Positions 45,881 through 58,615 of a stretch of 64,000 nucleotides of DNA are shown here, piece after piece. The DNA is from Gnetum montanum (taxonomy: Eukaryota > Streptophyta > Gnetopsida > Gnetales > Gnetaceae). Under the pieces are notes generated by a model. That model saw nothing but the letters and a program-made list of their open reading frames with translations. It searched no databases and had not been told where the DNA came from. The position numbers were made by a program, and so were the translations under genes. The stretch's first letter is position 1. The number at the start of each line of letters is the position of its first letter. The stretch covers positions 91,280 through 155,279 of the forward strand of contig MNCI01033545.1 in NCBI GenBank assembly GCA_015680685.1. Reading direction: 5' to 3'.

Positions 45881-48008
45881 TATTTAAACCTTTTAGTATT
45901 TTAGTGCAAAAGTCCATAAATGACTTTCTGTTTATTTATGAAAGTGTGATTTTTTATCACAATTTCAATTTTTTGCATTTTGGCAATTAATAAAATGTAA
46001 GATTTTGTCTCAATCAAATTTTTGTGTTCTAAAGAAATTTGAAATGAATGTTAAAAAATCATTAAATCAATAATTTTTTTATGTGAAGAATTAAAAGTCC
46101 ATACTCCAAAGGAATGCATAAACGATGTTGTTTAATATTAGTAACTTGAAAGTTCAACATGAAGTCAAACTACTAAAAAGGTAAATATCCATAGATATGG
46201 AACTCCATGATTATAGCATTTACATGCCATAATGTACTGGTAGAGATTCAAACATGAAAAGTGCAAAATGGCAACTATCTAACAGCACTCTAAACACAGA
46301 GTTATAAACATGTAAGGAACAACTAGTGAATCAAACACTAAACCGTTATGTATAACAGAACAAACATTATGGTTTATCTCTATTTGTGAAGAGTGATTTC
46401 TGTTTGTTTCTTCAGACATTTTTTCTTCATTCTTTGTTTTTATTGCCAAGAAATTCATGCTAAAAACTATTATCTAGTGTATGCTATCAAAACTAACTTT
46501 CAACCTCCACTGGCATTTCTCTCAACCAAGTATTCTTTGATAATCATCTTCCCTTTGGTTTGGAACTTTCAGATTTGATGTTTTGGGAAATATAAATTTG
46601 AATATTTGATATCTCTATCTCAAGAGTCTGTTTTCTTATCTAAAAATTATGTTTACTACATTTTCAGTATCAAGATCTTGAAGCGGTTTACTCCCAGAAG
46701 TTCTTTTTAGAGACAAAAATAAAGACTCATTTATTGGGTTTACAAAATAAAACACATAGAACATTGTTCATATTATGTTTCTGAAGCATGTAAACTTTAA
46801 AACAATGTGTTTTTTAACTTTTGAATTTTCACTGCACTTATCTGAAATATTTACAACTTAGAAGTTTCAACAGAAATTTGATGAGCATTTTTACAGTCGT
46901 GGATTACTGATAATAAGTATCCTTTTCAAATCATTGGATCTTTTGTTATGTAATCTTTTAGTTTTAGAAGCATATTTGCATTGTGTAGAAGGTTTATGCA
47001 TTTTACAGTATGGGCATATGTTTTCATATATGCATTTTTTCAGTTTATGCATGGTGTTTTCTAAGACACCCGCCCGTGTTCATCTCTCACATTTCGATTA
47101 ACACAGTCACACGTGAGAGTTGCTCTCACGGAGCTACATTGAACACAGACAGAGCTGTATTTGATTGAGATCTTACACTAAAGGTACACACACGAGTACA
47201 AAAATTCATGGAAGAACACAATTAGCATTTTCTCTTCCAACTGGAACTAGGTACCAAGGAAAACAGATTTACCATTTAACAATCTAGATCACATTCATTG
47301 ACCTAGATTCTACGTAGTTTACTCCCTGCAAATAAAGGATAAAGAAAACGGAAGACAACGATACATGAGACTGATCACACCCTGATGCCTGCCTTTCCTG
47401 TTAACTTGCAGAACTGGTTTAAGGAGGAGCGAATTCTATATCTTTGAAAATGAAAAAGAGTTGCAATATTTGTGAGTTTATATGAAAAGAAAAGGGAAAT
47501 TTCTGGAACTAGTGGAATATGGAAATCCAAAATTTCATTCAATGGGTAAAAGATGAATGCAGATGCCTACCAATATGACAACAAGAGAGCTGAAGAGATA
47601 GTTGAGATGCAAACTTTTATTTCCTAGTATTCCGTCCCTTCAGTTTTGTTTTATTAGTTTATAGGGCTAGACCATCTTGGTGAGAGTTCTCATAATTTTT
47701 TACACTGTTTAGCAAAACAAGAAGGCTAGTGTTTACTACTTGAAAAGATAAACTGTCATCCTTACCCTTGATTGCTAAAATTTAAGAGAAACAAGTCATT
47801 TTAAATAAATGTTTCGCATTCCTAGTAGAAGGGTTGGAAAAGAGCAGAGTAAAGTTCTTAAACATTGAAATCAATTATCGAGTTCATAAGGGGGCTTATT
47901 GTTTCGTTTCCTAACATATTGAAGGCTTGAAGCCCATTGCAACTGTTTCTTAAACCGAGCTTCGAACATGTAGAATTATCGATGTACTTCTCATGAACAA
48001 GTTTTCAA
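45881..48008. other. Intron sequence, nothing recognised
   Basis: AT-rich DNA with no gene or repeat signature identified. Confidence 0.4.
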
Positions 48009-48230
48009 CCTTGACTTTTCCAAATTCACTCTCATGAACAACGTTTTTTTAACCTTGCCTTTTCCAAATTCACTCTCACGTTTTCAGTTTGTGAGTGTTA
48101 ACTTATAACTTCATATAAGGTCTCCTCGCAAAGTGCGAAGAAACAGGCGGTTTCTGAGTGAAATCATGCAAATCTCCAACAGGATAACAATGATTGCACA
48201 ATTCTCCAACGGGATAATCAAATCAGTAAC
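48009..48230. repeat. Short local duplications near the 5' end of intron 1
   Basis: CTTTTCCAAATTCACTCTCA occurs twice (about 48016 and 48059), and a TCTCCAACRGGATAA unit occurs twice (about 48173 and 48203). Simple duplications. Confidence 0.5.
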
Positions 48231-48451
48231 ATATTAGAGACGATTCAGGTTACGGACACACAGAAAATAGAAATCCATTTGCACGACTTCCATTCCAATC
48301 CAAATCTAAGAAGACAAAACGACGAACAATAATAACAATTGCAAACCGATAATGCAAGGACCGCGAGAAATGCACATCCCGGACCTGAGCCGGAAGTGCG
48401 GGATGAATCGAGGAAAAGCAAGACGAGATAGAAGAGCGTTTGACGGCGTAC

Positions 48452-48684
48452 CAGAAAGCCGTGACGGAGGAGAAGTCAGGGATGGAGAGCATGATGGAGA
48501 AAGCCGCAACGGCGAAGCAGAACTGCGCGAGGCGGAGGAGGAGGCCGCCCAGGGTTCCAGGCATGCCCTGCAAATCCTTCATGCGCAAGCGAGCAGGCGC
48601 GGCGGCCGCGGGAACGGGAGCAAGCGCAGGGTCAGGCGGCACCACATCAACAGGATGCACAGCCGGATGACTGTAACTGCTCAT
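48452..48684 (-). CDS. CASPL5A: CASP-like membrane protein, exon 1 (N terminus)
   Basis: 233 bp, residues 1-77 plus two bases of codon 78. Start ATG at 48684; the N terminus MSSYSHPAVHPVDVVPP fits the SHPAVHPV start of the CASPL5 group. A Pro/Ala-rich cytosolic tail leads to RMKDLQGMPGTLGGL, and TM1 is about residues 46-67, including Arg51 (the conserved basic residue of TM1). The exon ends SSVTAF at a GTACGC donor (48451). It is GC-rich, unlike the surrounding DNA. Splicing to exon 2, 29.4 kb away, gives a clean 185-residue frame of four helices, the usual length of the family. Reading on past the donor gives a spurious 144-residue frame ending at 48250. Confidence 0.92.
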
Positions 48685-49556
48685 TTCACAATAGCAGCAG
48701 AAACAGCATCAGCAAAAAGATGAAAGAAATTAGATTCACATTCAGCTTTTGGTTATAGCTCAGCTCTGTTGAGCCTTCTCTTCTTCTTCTTCTGCTTGCT
48801 TCCTTGTTTTGGTGAGTCCGCTCTCTGCTTCGTTTTGCTTAGCGTAGCGTTGCCCTGCCTTCACGCGAGATCATCATGGCCTGCTACGGTGTCTTTCATT
48901 TGGACTGCTTTCCTTCTGGGCCATGGGATGCGACAAGGCTGAACAGTTTGTTCTGCTTTATGGTTGTTTTTGTTGTTGTTGTTACTGCTGGTTCTTCTTC
49001 TTGTTCTTCGTGCGTGGGCGGTTCATTTGAAGAGACATTCCTGCTGCTGCCAAGGGCGTAGTGGACCAGTACCAGTAAGCTTGACATCTAAGCTAGATAT
49101 CACATCCGTGATGGCTTTTGTTGCAAGGCTTTTTGCCTTTTGCCTTTCCCATGCATGGTGGTTCCGCTTTTCTTTTTTTTTTCTTCTTCTTTTTCTCCTT
49201 CCCATGGGAATCATTCATATTTAAATTTCATGTGGGAATTTCAGGTAGAATAACTTTTTATGATAACCTTCAAAGCAGTTTAAAAGATGGAAAGTTGAAT
49301 GAAACTTTAATATAAGGTATTTCACTCCACGGATGGCTTGCATAGCCTTTCTAAATGCCAAACTTAGAGTGAGAGGAAGACTAGTTCGTTTCCAAAACCT
49401 GTGTGTCATAAACCTTGAAGAAAATGGAGAAAAAATGGAATAATAATTAAAACAATATTTAAAGAACATCACATGGTAAGCATAGATAAGAGAATTTAAA
49501 TAAAAAATTGAACAATTTTTGGAGATGTTTTTAAGTTTTTTATCTTTATCATTATG
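48685..49556 (-). promoter_or_regulatory. 5' UTR and promoter region of the CASP-like gene
   Basis: About 870 bp between the start codon and element B. Minus-strand AAGAAG-rich purine tract at 48777-48793 (CTTCTT on plus) is a common plant 5' UTR feature. A TTTAAATATG motif at 49216-49226 could be a TATA element, but its distance from the ATG (over 500 bp) makes this weak. No upstream gene is seen before the retroelement. Confidence 0.35.
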
Positions 49557-49561
49557 GTAAG

Positions 49562-50403
49562 TGATGAATCACATTTTTCATAGACTCTGATATCGAGTCC
49601 TCGACATCAAGTACCCAATATCGAAGCCCAGGACGCGATGTCGAATATTCGATATCACAAGGTATATGCCAACCTATAAATATAGCACTTGGGCTCATGA
49701 TTTGAGGGAGTTTTTTTCATCAGTTTTTATCATAGTTAACGAAGCTCTTGCAATTTGTTCTCTCCAGAGTTAGAATATCTTTTGAGAGCTTGTGGTAAGA
49801 GTCTAAGTGTGTACAAATCTTTGTTCGAATAATGATGTACTTGAGCGCAACAATGTGACAGGAATAAAAACAAACCCTTTTGACAATCATTACAGCACTG
49901 AGAATAGATTAATATTTCTTTAATGCACTTTACTTTAATGCATTTAAATTAAGCAATTGATTTCCAGTTATTAATGAACACAAGCATGACCACTTCAAGC
50001 ATACATATAGTGTTTGGTAACCTAGCAATGTTGAACATTTGGTAGCCTAGCAGGGCTATATGTGTTCAAGATGTGTCTAGAAAAGTGGGACAGGTACTTG
50101 TGTTAGGCTAACTAGATAGTGAATAAATTAGATCTTAAATTACTCTATGTTTCATTCTTGTTGTAGGTGACTAAACTTATAAAACATAAAATGAGAAAAA
50201 TCATGTACCTCAATTACACTTAAACCATACCCTTGAGCTTCACAAGTGTAGTTGGGAAGACAACGGACATTCTCAACACCCATTTCACTTCATAGAGGAA
50301 CTAATGCATTGGAGAACTATAGGTCCACAAAATTTAACCAAATCACATGTGAACGCCTTAGTGATCTGTATGGTTGGATGTAGGTGTACCTCACTGCTCA
50401 TCA
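49562..50403 (+). repeat. Element B 5' LTR
   Basis: 842 bp, TGATGAATCA to CTGCTCATCA. U3 (49590-49660) has five or more ATATCGA/GATATC/CGACATC motifs. TATAAATA at 49675-49682 is followed by TGAGGGAGTTTTTTTCATC. The LTR promoter would read into gag. Confidence 0.88.
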
Positions 50404-50423
50404 TTGGCCCTGTTTTCAAGGAC
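50404..50423 (+). other. Element B primer-binding site
   Basis: TTGGCCCTGTTTTCAAGGAC after the LTR end. It matches the tRNA-Asp-type site at about 12 of 18 bases and is decayed compared with element A. Confidence 0.6.
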
Positions 50424-50564
50424 CTTTTGGTTGTTTCATGCACTATCTAAGATTTAGTGGAAATCATTCAAAATCATTGGAATGAACCTTAAAGTTATAT
50501 CATATTTTACAATTACTACAACAAAAATTTAAAAGCACACTGCATTTTTATCAGCTCATTGAAA

Positions 50565-52428
50565 ATGTCTTCTTCTCACAAGAGTGCTTCTTCGCCCAAG
50601 TCTGATGGAGATCATCAGTCAGTGCCTCAACAATATTGAGTGGTATATGCTCATCCTGATGAGTATGTACCCAATTTCACCTTCATCCTACATCAGGATG
50701 AACAACTACAATGACGTGACATGGAGGGTAAGATCATGTTACCACCCAATCAATCCATTTCTGCAATGCTCCAACAAATGTTTATATGATGGGATTTCTA
50801 GGAACTTCATGCTAAGTATGTTGTGCAAGACATTAATGCTAGGGATTATCATCCCACTGAGGCACAACATCTTAGGGATCGCCAGTTAGAACAACGTTAT
50901 GAATTTGCGAAGGGAAAAGGATTTAATGATTCTCCATTCCTACTATACTGAAAAGATGATGGAGACCCCTTCTTTGGGGGTTTTCCATTTAGTGAAATTC
51001 CTCTCTTTGACTTCAATGAAGAAGGTCAAAATTAGAACCTGCAATCCACAATTCACAATCCCAGTTCTAGTAAGATGAATCCAATAACAAAGAAGGATCC
51101 AATGAGGCAAGCCAAGGCAGGGATGCAGACAAGAAACAAGATCGTGATCGTGGCCACAATCGCCAAAGAGGGGGGAGTAGGCACTGTGATGATGCTAGTC
51201 CTCCTTCTTCTTCACCTTCATCATCATCATCTTCTGGCTTTGACCATAATCGTAGGAGGCAAGACCATGATGGAGGTGACCAAAATGATCGATGAGACTA
51301 AAATGATCGAAGGGACTATCGGGCAAGGCAAGATCAAGGGCACAAACATTCAAGAGAGGTACATCACCATGAACGAAGGGGTAGTAGAGGACATCGTAGG
51401 CACCATAATCATGATCTCAATGAGCCTTTGCTTTTACTCGAAGTATGCTCAATATTGCAAAGGCAGTAAGAATTTTAACAAGGCACGTGAAGGATAGTTG
51501 GATCAAAAGGCTAGACACGAACAATATTCCTTGGTTTGAAGGGGGATATAACTCTGATCCGCAGAACCATCTCCAACCTTTTTAAGATGCATGTGCCTTG
51601 CAGAACATAAAGAAAGTGGCAAAACTTAAGTTGTTCCCAAGGACACTCATCAAAAAAGAAGAGAACTGGTACTGATCCTTAGAGCTAGAATTTATCAAAC
51701 AATGGAGTACCATGCTTAAATTGTTTAATGATAAATATCAAACATACTTCAGAGTGTCCAACTTGAGAAGGAAAATCCAATGATGACAACAAGGAACACA
51801 AAAACCCTTGGATGCCACCATCGGTCGATACTATTCTTTAATGTATAAATGTCCCAGCCATGGTTATTCTCAACTGGATCAACTTCGCCACATTGTAGAT
51901 AGGCTTTGATCTGAAATAAGGAGAACCCTTGGTGTATATGCCCAAGGGTGACTATCAAAATTAAGTGCCTATTAGATATAAAGACTAATCGAGTAGGTAG
52001 TTAAAGAGGAGGGTGAATTAAGAAAAAGAGAAAGTACAAAAGAATATAATCGCAATCCTTCCATTCGCAAGAGGAAGATTCAATTCTGTGACAGTGAGGA
52101 AGAATCCACACCTGATGAGGTGGTGAATAGGAAAACCTTGCCACTCCAAAAATTTCAATCTAAAATTTTGACCAAGGTTGATCAGTTATGGGACTCCATG
52201 GATAGCAGATTTCAAGTTGTCCTAAAAATTACTGAAGAGTCCAAAGAACAAGGTAGTGATCGTGAGCGTAGGAGATGCAAGGAAGTTGAACATGCCTATC
52301 AAAAATGTAAGGGCAAGATTGTTGCAATAGAAGAAGTTCCAGAAAGCAAATCAGATGATGATGGTGGGTGTGACATCTGCTAGTATAAACATCCTAAGGG
52401 ATGTTTCCTCATAGTGTCACATTTATAG
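50565..52428 (+). pseudogene. Element B gag
   Basis: Starts MSSSHKSASSPKSDGDHQSV. It continues with DEYVPNFTFILHQDEQLQ, RDYHPTEAQ, the His/Ser/Asp-rich stretch, and the retrotransposon-gag domain near 51560-51900 (several CGG or CAG codons now TGA or TAG). The zinc-knuckle-like CDIC.YKHPKGC lies at 52372-52404, with TAG replacing the CAG codon at 52381. A stop TAG at 52426-52428 follows SHL. The start-to-stop distance is one base off a multiple of three, so at least one indel is present. The knuckle spacing C-x2-C-x3-H-x3-C is shorter by one than the usual CCHC. Confidence 0.8.
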
Positions 52429-53139
52429 GAGTCTGGGGTGTATGCTTTGAATCCATGACTAACACAAAGGCAAACATCCAAAAGATTATCTTATCCACAA
52501 GGTAATTTTAGGTAGTTCCACCAACAACAGCAATATCATCCAAGCGAAACTCCATTGCAACCATATGAGCAGTATCAACAATGGCAGCAACCACAATCAT
52601 GGGCAATGGCACCACCAAGGCAGGAATGCCCTTACAGACGACTTGATCCATATGGGTACTACGTTCAGCAACCCCTGTCTCAATGTAACTTCTTCAGTCA
52701 TGTTTCTACTTTCTAATCTCACTACCACCCATCGAACTTATTCTCCACATGAAAGAAGGGATGCCACCTTTTATCCTTATCCCCCTCTTGTCCCTACACA
52801 TGTTTCTCCTCCATCCACATAGCTACCACCTGCTCCACTTATGCAAGGTGAACTACCAGCTCAATCGCAACAACGTAATGCTACTAGGGTCGTTAATCTA
52901 CAACCAGTTCATCAATCGAGTGGGTCAAATACTTGATAAAAGAAAAGACCTTTCTTTCAACCTCATAGTCCACCTAAGCCCTCAAATACACCTATAGTTG
53001 ACAACCCTCTCCCTTCATCTTCCTCTATATTAAATTCCTTCAAGTTCCCTTCAAACCAAACATCGTCTAGGAATTTGATTGGATCCATTCTAGAAACCTT
53101 CCTAGGAAATTAGTTAATCTTAGAAGTCCTCTCATTTAT
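52429..53139 (+). pseudogene. Element B gag-protease linker
   Basis: In frame with gag after the stop: ESGVYALNP, then a Gln/Tyr/Pro-rich stretch (EQYQQWQQPQSW, DPYGYYVQQPLSQC). A further in-frame TAG follows in a FR.FHQQ context near 52512. Element C has stops at both positions too. Low-complexity linker with no catalytic motif. Confidence 0.65.
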
Positions 53140-53505
53140 TTGTAGATTGCTAGGAATGAACCATGCAAAGCTCTTCTTGGCTAAGGTTTTGGTGTCAATT
53201 TAATTTCTCATGAGATGTACACTGCATGGAGCTTGCCTCTTCTTAAGAAGAGTAATATCATATTAGAATTGGTAGACCAATCCATCATTGTGCCATTGGG
53301 ACTAGTGGAAGACATTGTGACCACTGTCTATGGGTGGTCTTATCCTATTGATTTCTTAGTGATCAAGGTGAATAATTGCAAAGGGAATTTCCCAATCATC
53401 ATGGGAAGGGCATGGCTTAGCATCATTGATGCAAGAATGGGTATTAGAGATCTTTCCTTAGAAATATCCAAAGAAAATGCATTCGAAAAGATCAAGAAGA
53501 AGTGA
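53140..53505 (+). pseudogene. Element B aspartic protease, active-site Asp lost
   Basis: Context PCKALL then GGC TAA where element A has GAC TTA (Asp-Leu), so the DLG motif is destroyed. GVNLISHEMYTAWSLPLLKK, LGLVEDIVTTVYGWSYP and PIIMGRAWLSIIDARMGI remain, and the last 96 residues are open. Confidence 0.8.
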
Positions 53506-54059
53506 GTTCCATGCATTACATATAGTGATACAGGGTGCAATTGTTTGTAGAAAATCTAGGCCGTGAAACAAGCATCTATCTCTACATGCAAGTACTGTGC
53601 ACTAGAAGTAGAAATTCAAAGGTGTCTATACACAGTAGCCACAAAAATAGGAGGGCACCTAATGATTGACCACTGATTCTGAGAGTAGCACACTTTGCAT
53701 GGAACTAATTGAGAGCTTGACATGTGCATATGTCATAGGCATGGATGAACTAGAGCAAGTTCATCACCAACTCTCTGATGATGCAAATGAAGATACTTAT
53801 TGGAAAGAGTTGGAAATTCATAAAAATTTTAAACAAGAGCCCCTTGAACTAAAAATTCTACCAACTGGAACGAAATATGTGTTTTTAAAAAATGGGAAGT
53901 CAGTAATACTCAATGCAAATCTTGCTCTAGAGCAAAAAAAGATGTTGTTGAATGTGGTTGAGAAATGAGCAGTAGCTTTTGCTTGGTCATATCTTGAACT
54001 CATAGGGATTGATCTTAGGATATCTACATTGATCAGACCATGAAGCTAAAGAGATAGCC

Positions 54060-55300
54060 ACAAAGGTGATTGAATCTTAATTTGAAGTAGGTCATCAAAG
54101 AGGAAATCGAAAAACTCCTCAAGGCGAGGTTCATTTATTCCACCGCGGATAGTGAGTGGGTTGGTCCACTCATAATTGTACCAAAGAAAAGAGGCAAGTG
54201 GTGGGTTTGCATCGATTTTTGGCCGCTGAATATGGCAACATTCAAGGACCATTTTGTGTTGTCATTTGTTGATTAGATGTTAAACACAATATCATGGCAT
54301 TACTACTATAGTTTTCTAGATGGTTATAGTGTCTATAACCAAATTCAAATTGCACTAGAGGACCAAGCAAAGACAACATTCATGAGTCCTTGGGGGACTT
54401 TTGCATATCACAAGATGCCATGTGGTCTATGTAATGCTCCTACTACATTTCAATGCCTAGTTTTGAGCATTTTTTAACATCAAATTGGAAGTGGTATGGA
54501 AGTCTTCATGGATGACTTCTCCACTTATGAAGCTATATTTGAGCAAGCCCTAGACCACCTTGAGTAAGTGCTAAAATGATGTATTGAAACCAACTTGTGG
54601 CTTAATTGGCAAAAAATTTACCTAATGGTCTAGCAAGGCATTGTATTGGGACACAGAATATCACAAGTAGAAATTGAGGTAGACCTTGAAAAAATAAGGG
54701 TCTTCCAAGGAATAACCCACCAACCAAAAACTGTCAAAGATGTTTGATCATTCCTTGGACATACTGGCTACTACCAGTGATTCATAGAGAATTTCTCTAA
54801 GATCACAAGGTCATTGGTGAAGTTGGCAAAGAAAGATGCTCCATTTGTCTAGACTACGAAATGTGAAAAAGCATTTCAACAGTTGAAAGAAAAGCTTGTA
54901 GAAACTCCAATCCTATAAGCACTTGATTGGTTTAGACCATTTCATGTCATGACGGATGCATCAAATTATGCCTTGGAGCCATGCTTATGTAGATAGATAA
55001 CAAGAAATGTCCATACTTCATCCACTGCACTAGTCGAAGCATTGTGGGTGCACAACTGAACTACACCACAATAGAAAAGAAATTGATGGCAGTGGTGTTT
55101 GCTCTAGAGAAGTTTAGTCATTATGTGCTTGGATACAAGGTGTTTATGCACACAAACCACAATGCCATCTGCTTGTTGATGAATAAGCCAATGGTGAGCC
55201 CCTATGTCATATAGTGGCTAGTGATCTTGCAGGAATTCAATCTTACAATGGTAGATTGAAAGGGCATTGAGAATATGGTCATTGATCACTTGTCTTGATT
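54060..55300 (+). pseudogene. Element B reverse transcriptase and RNase H
   Basis: Landmarks: VIKEEIEKLLKARFIYSTAD, VGPLIIVPKKRGKWWVC, FLDGYSVYNQIQIALEDQ, WGTFAYHKMPCGLCNAPTTF, catalytic FMDDF at 54505-54519, GHRISQVEIEVDLEKIRVF, FIENFSKITRSL, then RNase H (FHVMTDASNYAL near 54945) with shifts after it. It is more damaged than the RT of element A, with TGG to TGA/TAG and CGG to TGA type stops. Confidence 0.88.
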
Positions 55301-55399
55301 GTGATGGGACAACAAAGAGGAAGAAAATCCACTATCTGATATGTTTCTTGATGAACTCCTCTTTGCTGGGGCTATAGCTAAATAATTGCCCAATGAGCC

Positions 55400-56780
55400 T
55401 AAATGGTATGATGGCATTCTCACCTATCTTCTCACCTAGGAGATGCCATAAGGGTTGGATCACCAGAAAAAATAATAGTTTTTTTACCAAGTAAAACACT
55501 TCATGGAGATCAATGGACATCTCTACAAAGTGTGCGTTGATGACTTGGTTTGTTGGTGTGTCCTTGCTGCTGATCAACTGCATGTTCTCCAAGATGCTCA
55601 TGAAGGTCCTTATGGAGGACACTATGCTAGGAGACGCACAACCATTAAAATCTTGATAGCAGGGTACTGTTGGCCAATAATCTTCCAGGATGCTCACCAT
55701 TACATCCACTCTTGTGAACAATGCCAATAAGATGGTGGAATGACTACTTGAATGGAGGAACTTCAATAATAGATTCAACCACTAGAATCCTTCAACATCT
55801 AGGACACATGATTTCATGGGTCCCATCATGTCCATGTCAAATTGAAAGGCATACATCATAGTCAATGTTGACTATTGTAGAAAATGGGTAGAAGCAGTAG
55901 TCATCATCAATTGTACATCTTCTACTACTACTCAATTTGTACAAAAAAATGTTGTAAACAATTTTGGTGTGCCACGTGCATTAATTTTTGATAATGGAAC
56001 TCACTTTATAGGCACTACTTTTTGAAAGCTCATGCAACACTTGGGGGTTGAACATAAACTCATAACCCCCTACCACCCCCAAGCCAATGGTCAAGTTGAG
56101 GTTATCAATAGGGAAATCACAAGGATTCTAATAAGAACTGTTAGCAAATATAGGAAAGACTAGAGCACAAAACTCAACGATGCCCTTTGGGCCTATCGCT
56201 CAACATGAAAACTTCCGATAAGCTATTCTCCCTATGAGCTTATGCACAGAAAATTACCAACACTTCCTATTCAATTCGAGCTCCATACACTTTCAATAAC
56301 CTATGACCTTGACCTTGACTTAAGTCTAGCATGAAAATAAAGACTAATGAATCTCAACCTATTAGACAAAAATTGATTGGTGGCCCTATCATCTAATGAG
56401 TTGCACAAGGCCTACAACAAAAAGTACCATGACCTTAAAATCAAAAAAGTCAAATTTTAACTAGGAGATAAGGTTCTCTGCTAGAACCCTATACACATAC
56501 CTCAACGAACTAAGTTTCAAACGTTGTGGGAAGGACCTTACATCATTTACAAAACTTATACTTCTAGGGCCATGATGATCTACGAACCTGAGAGCCTAGA
56601 CAAGAAATAGTTGGTCAACATCCAAAAAATCAAACCTTTCCATGAGCATAAGCCAGCTAATACAAAAAATGCCTCATTGGATGAACAACCATGCTCCATA
56701 TTTTAGATCTCCTTCTTTCAACTTAGTCGTGGGGGAGATGGCCATCCATGATAACCATATAAGCGACTCCTCAGCTTTTT
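55400..56780 (+). pseudogene. Element B integrase
   Basis: Zinc region HEGPYGGHYARR...HSCEQCQ (55597-55730). The core has VNVDYCRKWVEAV (first Asp, near 55865), ALIFDNGTHFIGTTF (second Asp, near 55990) and YHPQANGQVEVINREI (Glu, near 56100). The C-terminal part has YSPYELMHRKLPTLPIQFEL, LWEGPYIIYKTY and LVNIQKIKPFHEH, and ends near 56780. Motif-complete but interrupted by several stops. Confidence 0.88.
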
Positions 56781-58615
56781 AACCTTTTGTTTTACACATT
56801 CTTTATTTTACATCTTCTTGTTTTCATGTTATTAATTTTTTTTAATTTTTGTTTTACACCATCATTAGTACATTTGCTATGTCTTGAAAATTTTACACTT
56901 TCTTTTATATTTTCTTTTATTTTATTTTGGTTGATTTTCTAACTTTTTATTAATAAGTGCAAGGTACAATGACAATGCGTTGCTTGATTATGGTACATAC
57001 TATTTTGTTATTTGATTGTTGGTGCCTAGATTCTAGCTTTGAATTTCGTTATGGATTATTAGGACATGGCTTTTTTTTCATGCAATAAGTAGTGAGTCCA
57101 CAACATCCACCCATCCACAAACTCTATGGTTTTCCTTGTTCTAGAAATGTGCAGTCCCTTTTTTATTAACAAAACTTTAACAAATTTGTGACTTTGGTAG
57201 TTTCCAGAATTGAAAAGGATTCAAAGGTTTGAACAGGGTGTGACTTCAAGGGGATTTGGTATTCTTTGTACCTTTCTGTTTACTTGGATGCATGTGTGTT
57301 TTCATGGATTTATTACTGTTCTGTGTTGACCAATAAAAGGAAGTTGAATAAGTCTTTGCATGGTGTGGTTCCCATTTTAAAAAAAATGATGGAAATTCAA
57401 AGCATGCCACTTAGACAAAATAAATGAGCTACAAGCATTGGTTATGGGACTAAAAAGACATGTTACCCATGCTTAAAGGTCCCCTCTAACTAAGGCCCTT
57501 CCTCACTTTGTACTTCTCTTTTCTTCTTTAATAAGGAATAGTGGTTATTCTGTGGGAGCACTCTTGTGTCTCAAGGGGATGGACTAGTCTTAGAATGGTG
57601 ATGTGAAGTCACTGAACGAGGTTGGTTTTGGTCTAGACTAATGATGGATCTTATCAAGTCATTTAACCATAAAATCCATAAGGGAATTCATGTGAACTTA
57701 ATCAAGAACTCCATTCCACTCTCTCTCATCCATCTATGCTTTCCATGTCTCACCTTACTACTAGTTTCATGTTCTTGTTCAATGTGTTGGAATTCTTAGG
57801 TAGTTTCTTTTGGGTTTTTGTACTTAACCTTCTATAATCATTAATCATCCACAGAGCCCACAGACTTTTTGGTTTGAAGTTATGCAAGTGCATAAAAGGC
57901 TTGTGCCTGCTTTGGGGAGGACCCACTTGCATATCTTTTGGTTGGGTTAGCTAAGTTCTTTACCTTTAGACACTCTCACAATCAAATCCTATTATTTGCC
58001 TCATCAATGACATCCAATTATGCACATCTTCATAACATTTTTTAGTAAACTTTCCTTTTTATTGTTGTAAATTCTTACACCCTCTCCAAATATTTTCTTA
58101 TGTTAAATTTTCTTTTTCAATTTTAATTGACTGCTTATCTATTTTTCCCTTGTTAGCCTTCCCACTAACAGTCCTAAAGGAATCAAACTACCACAATCAT
58201 AATCTAGTTGAGTGTAACCACCAATAAGATAAGGCATTTAACAGCTATGTATTACACATTGCATACTTATTCATGATTCTGTTGTGAGTACAATGGGAAG
58301 CATGGATTGGAAGTGGGACTATCTTAACCAAAGATGATGCAGTAGTGCCACACGATGCGGATTATTAATGATCATTGGACCTTCTCTCTCACTCTTCAGC
58401 TGCCAAGAGATGTTGGATGTCAGTTTTATCTAGGGTGTTCACTTCTCTTATCATGAACATCCAATTTTGTAAAGATTGTAACTTCGTATACTTAAACACT
58501 TAGAGTTTGTTTGTTCCATCTAAGTTAGTTTGTATGTTAGTCAATAATCCAATACCTGCCCAATATTTTGTAAGGAACTTGTTCCTCCTCTTCTTCACTC
58601 AAGGACACATTTTTA
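56781..58615 (+). other. Element B 3' non-coding region
   Basis: About 1.8 kb without a frame. 57240-57960 aligns with the element A spacer, and 58440-58630 aligns with the element A sequence just before its polypurine tract (shared AATTTTGTAA, TTAGTCAATAATCC, AAGAACTTGTTCCTCC). The part between (58000-58430) is where element A has ORF3 and its internal promoter; here it is only about 430 bp and unrelated. Confidence 0.65.

Larger units (their letters stand above)
19086..48451 (-). other. Giant intron 1 of the CASP-like gene (29.4 kb)
   Basis: Bounded by a GTACGC donor at 48451 and a T-rich CAG acceptor at 19086. It contains in map order an Au-SINE-like tail, SINE-A, two SINE-C copies, tandem duplications, the complete 13.2-kb gypsy element A in sense orientation, an inverted repeat with an integrase fragment and a third SINE-C. 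Without recognisable insertions roughly 14 kb of unassigned AT-rich DNA remains. Long introns filled with old LTR elements are typical of conifers and other gymnosperms. Confidence 0.85.

Noticed and set aside
48250-48451. Continuation of exon 1 to a 144-residue protein
   Set aside because: Past the GTACGC donor the sequence loses all resemblance to the CASP-like family, whereas splicing to 19085 restores it.
48352-48723. 123-residue plus-strand open frame
   Set aside because: Shadow of GC-rich exon 1 of the CASP-like gene on the opposite strand.
55332-55778. 148-residue minus-strand open frame
   Set aside because: Antisense of the zinc region of the element B integrase.
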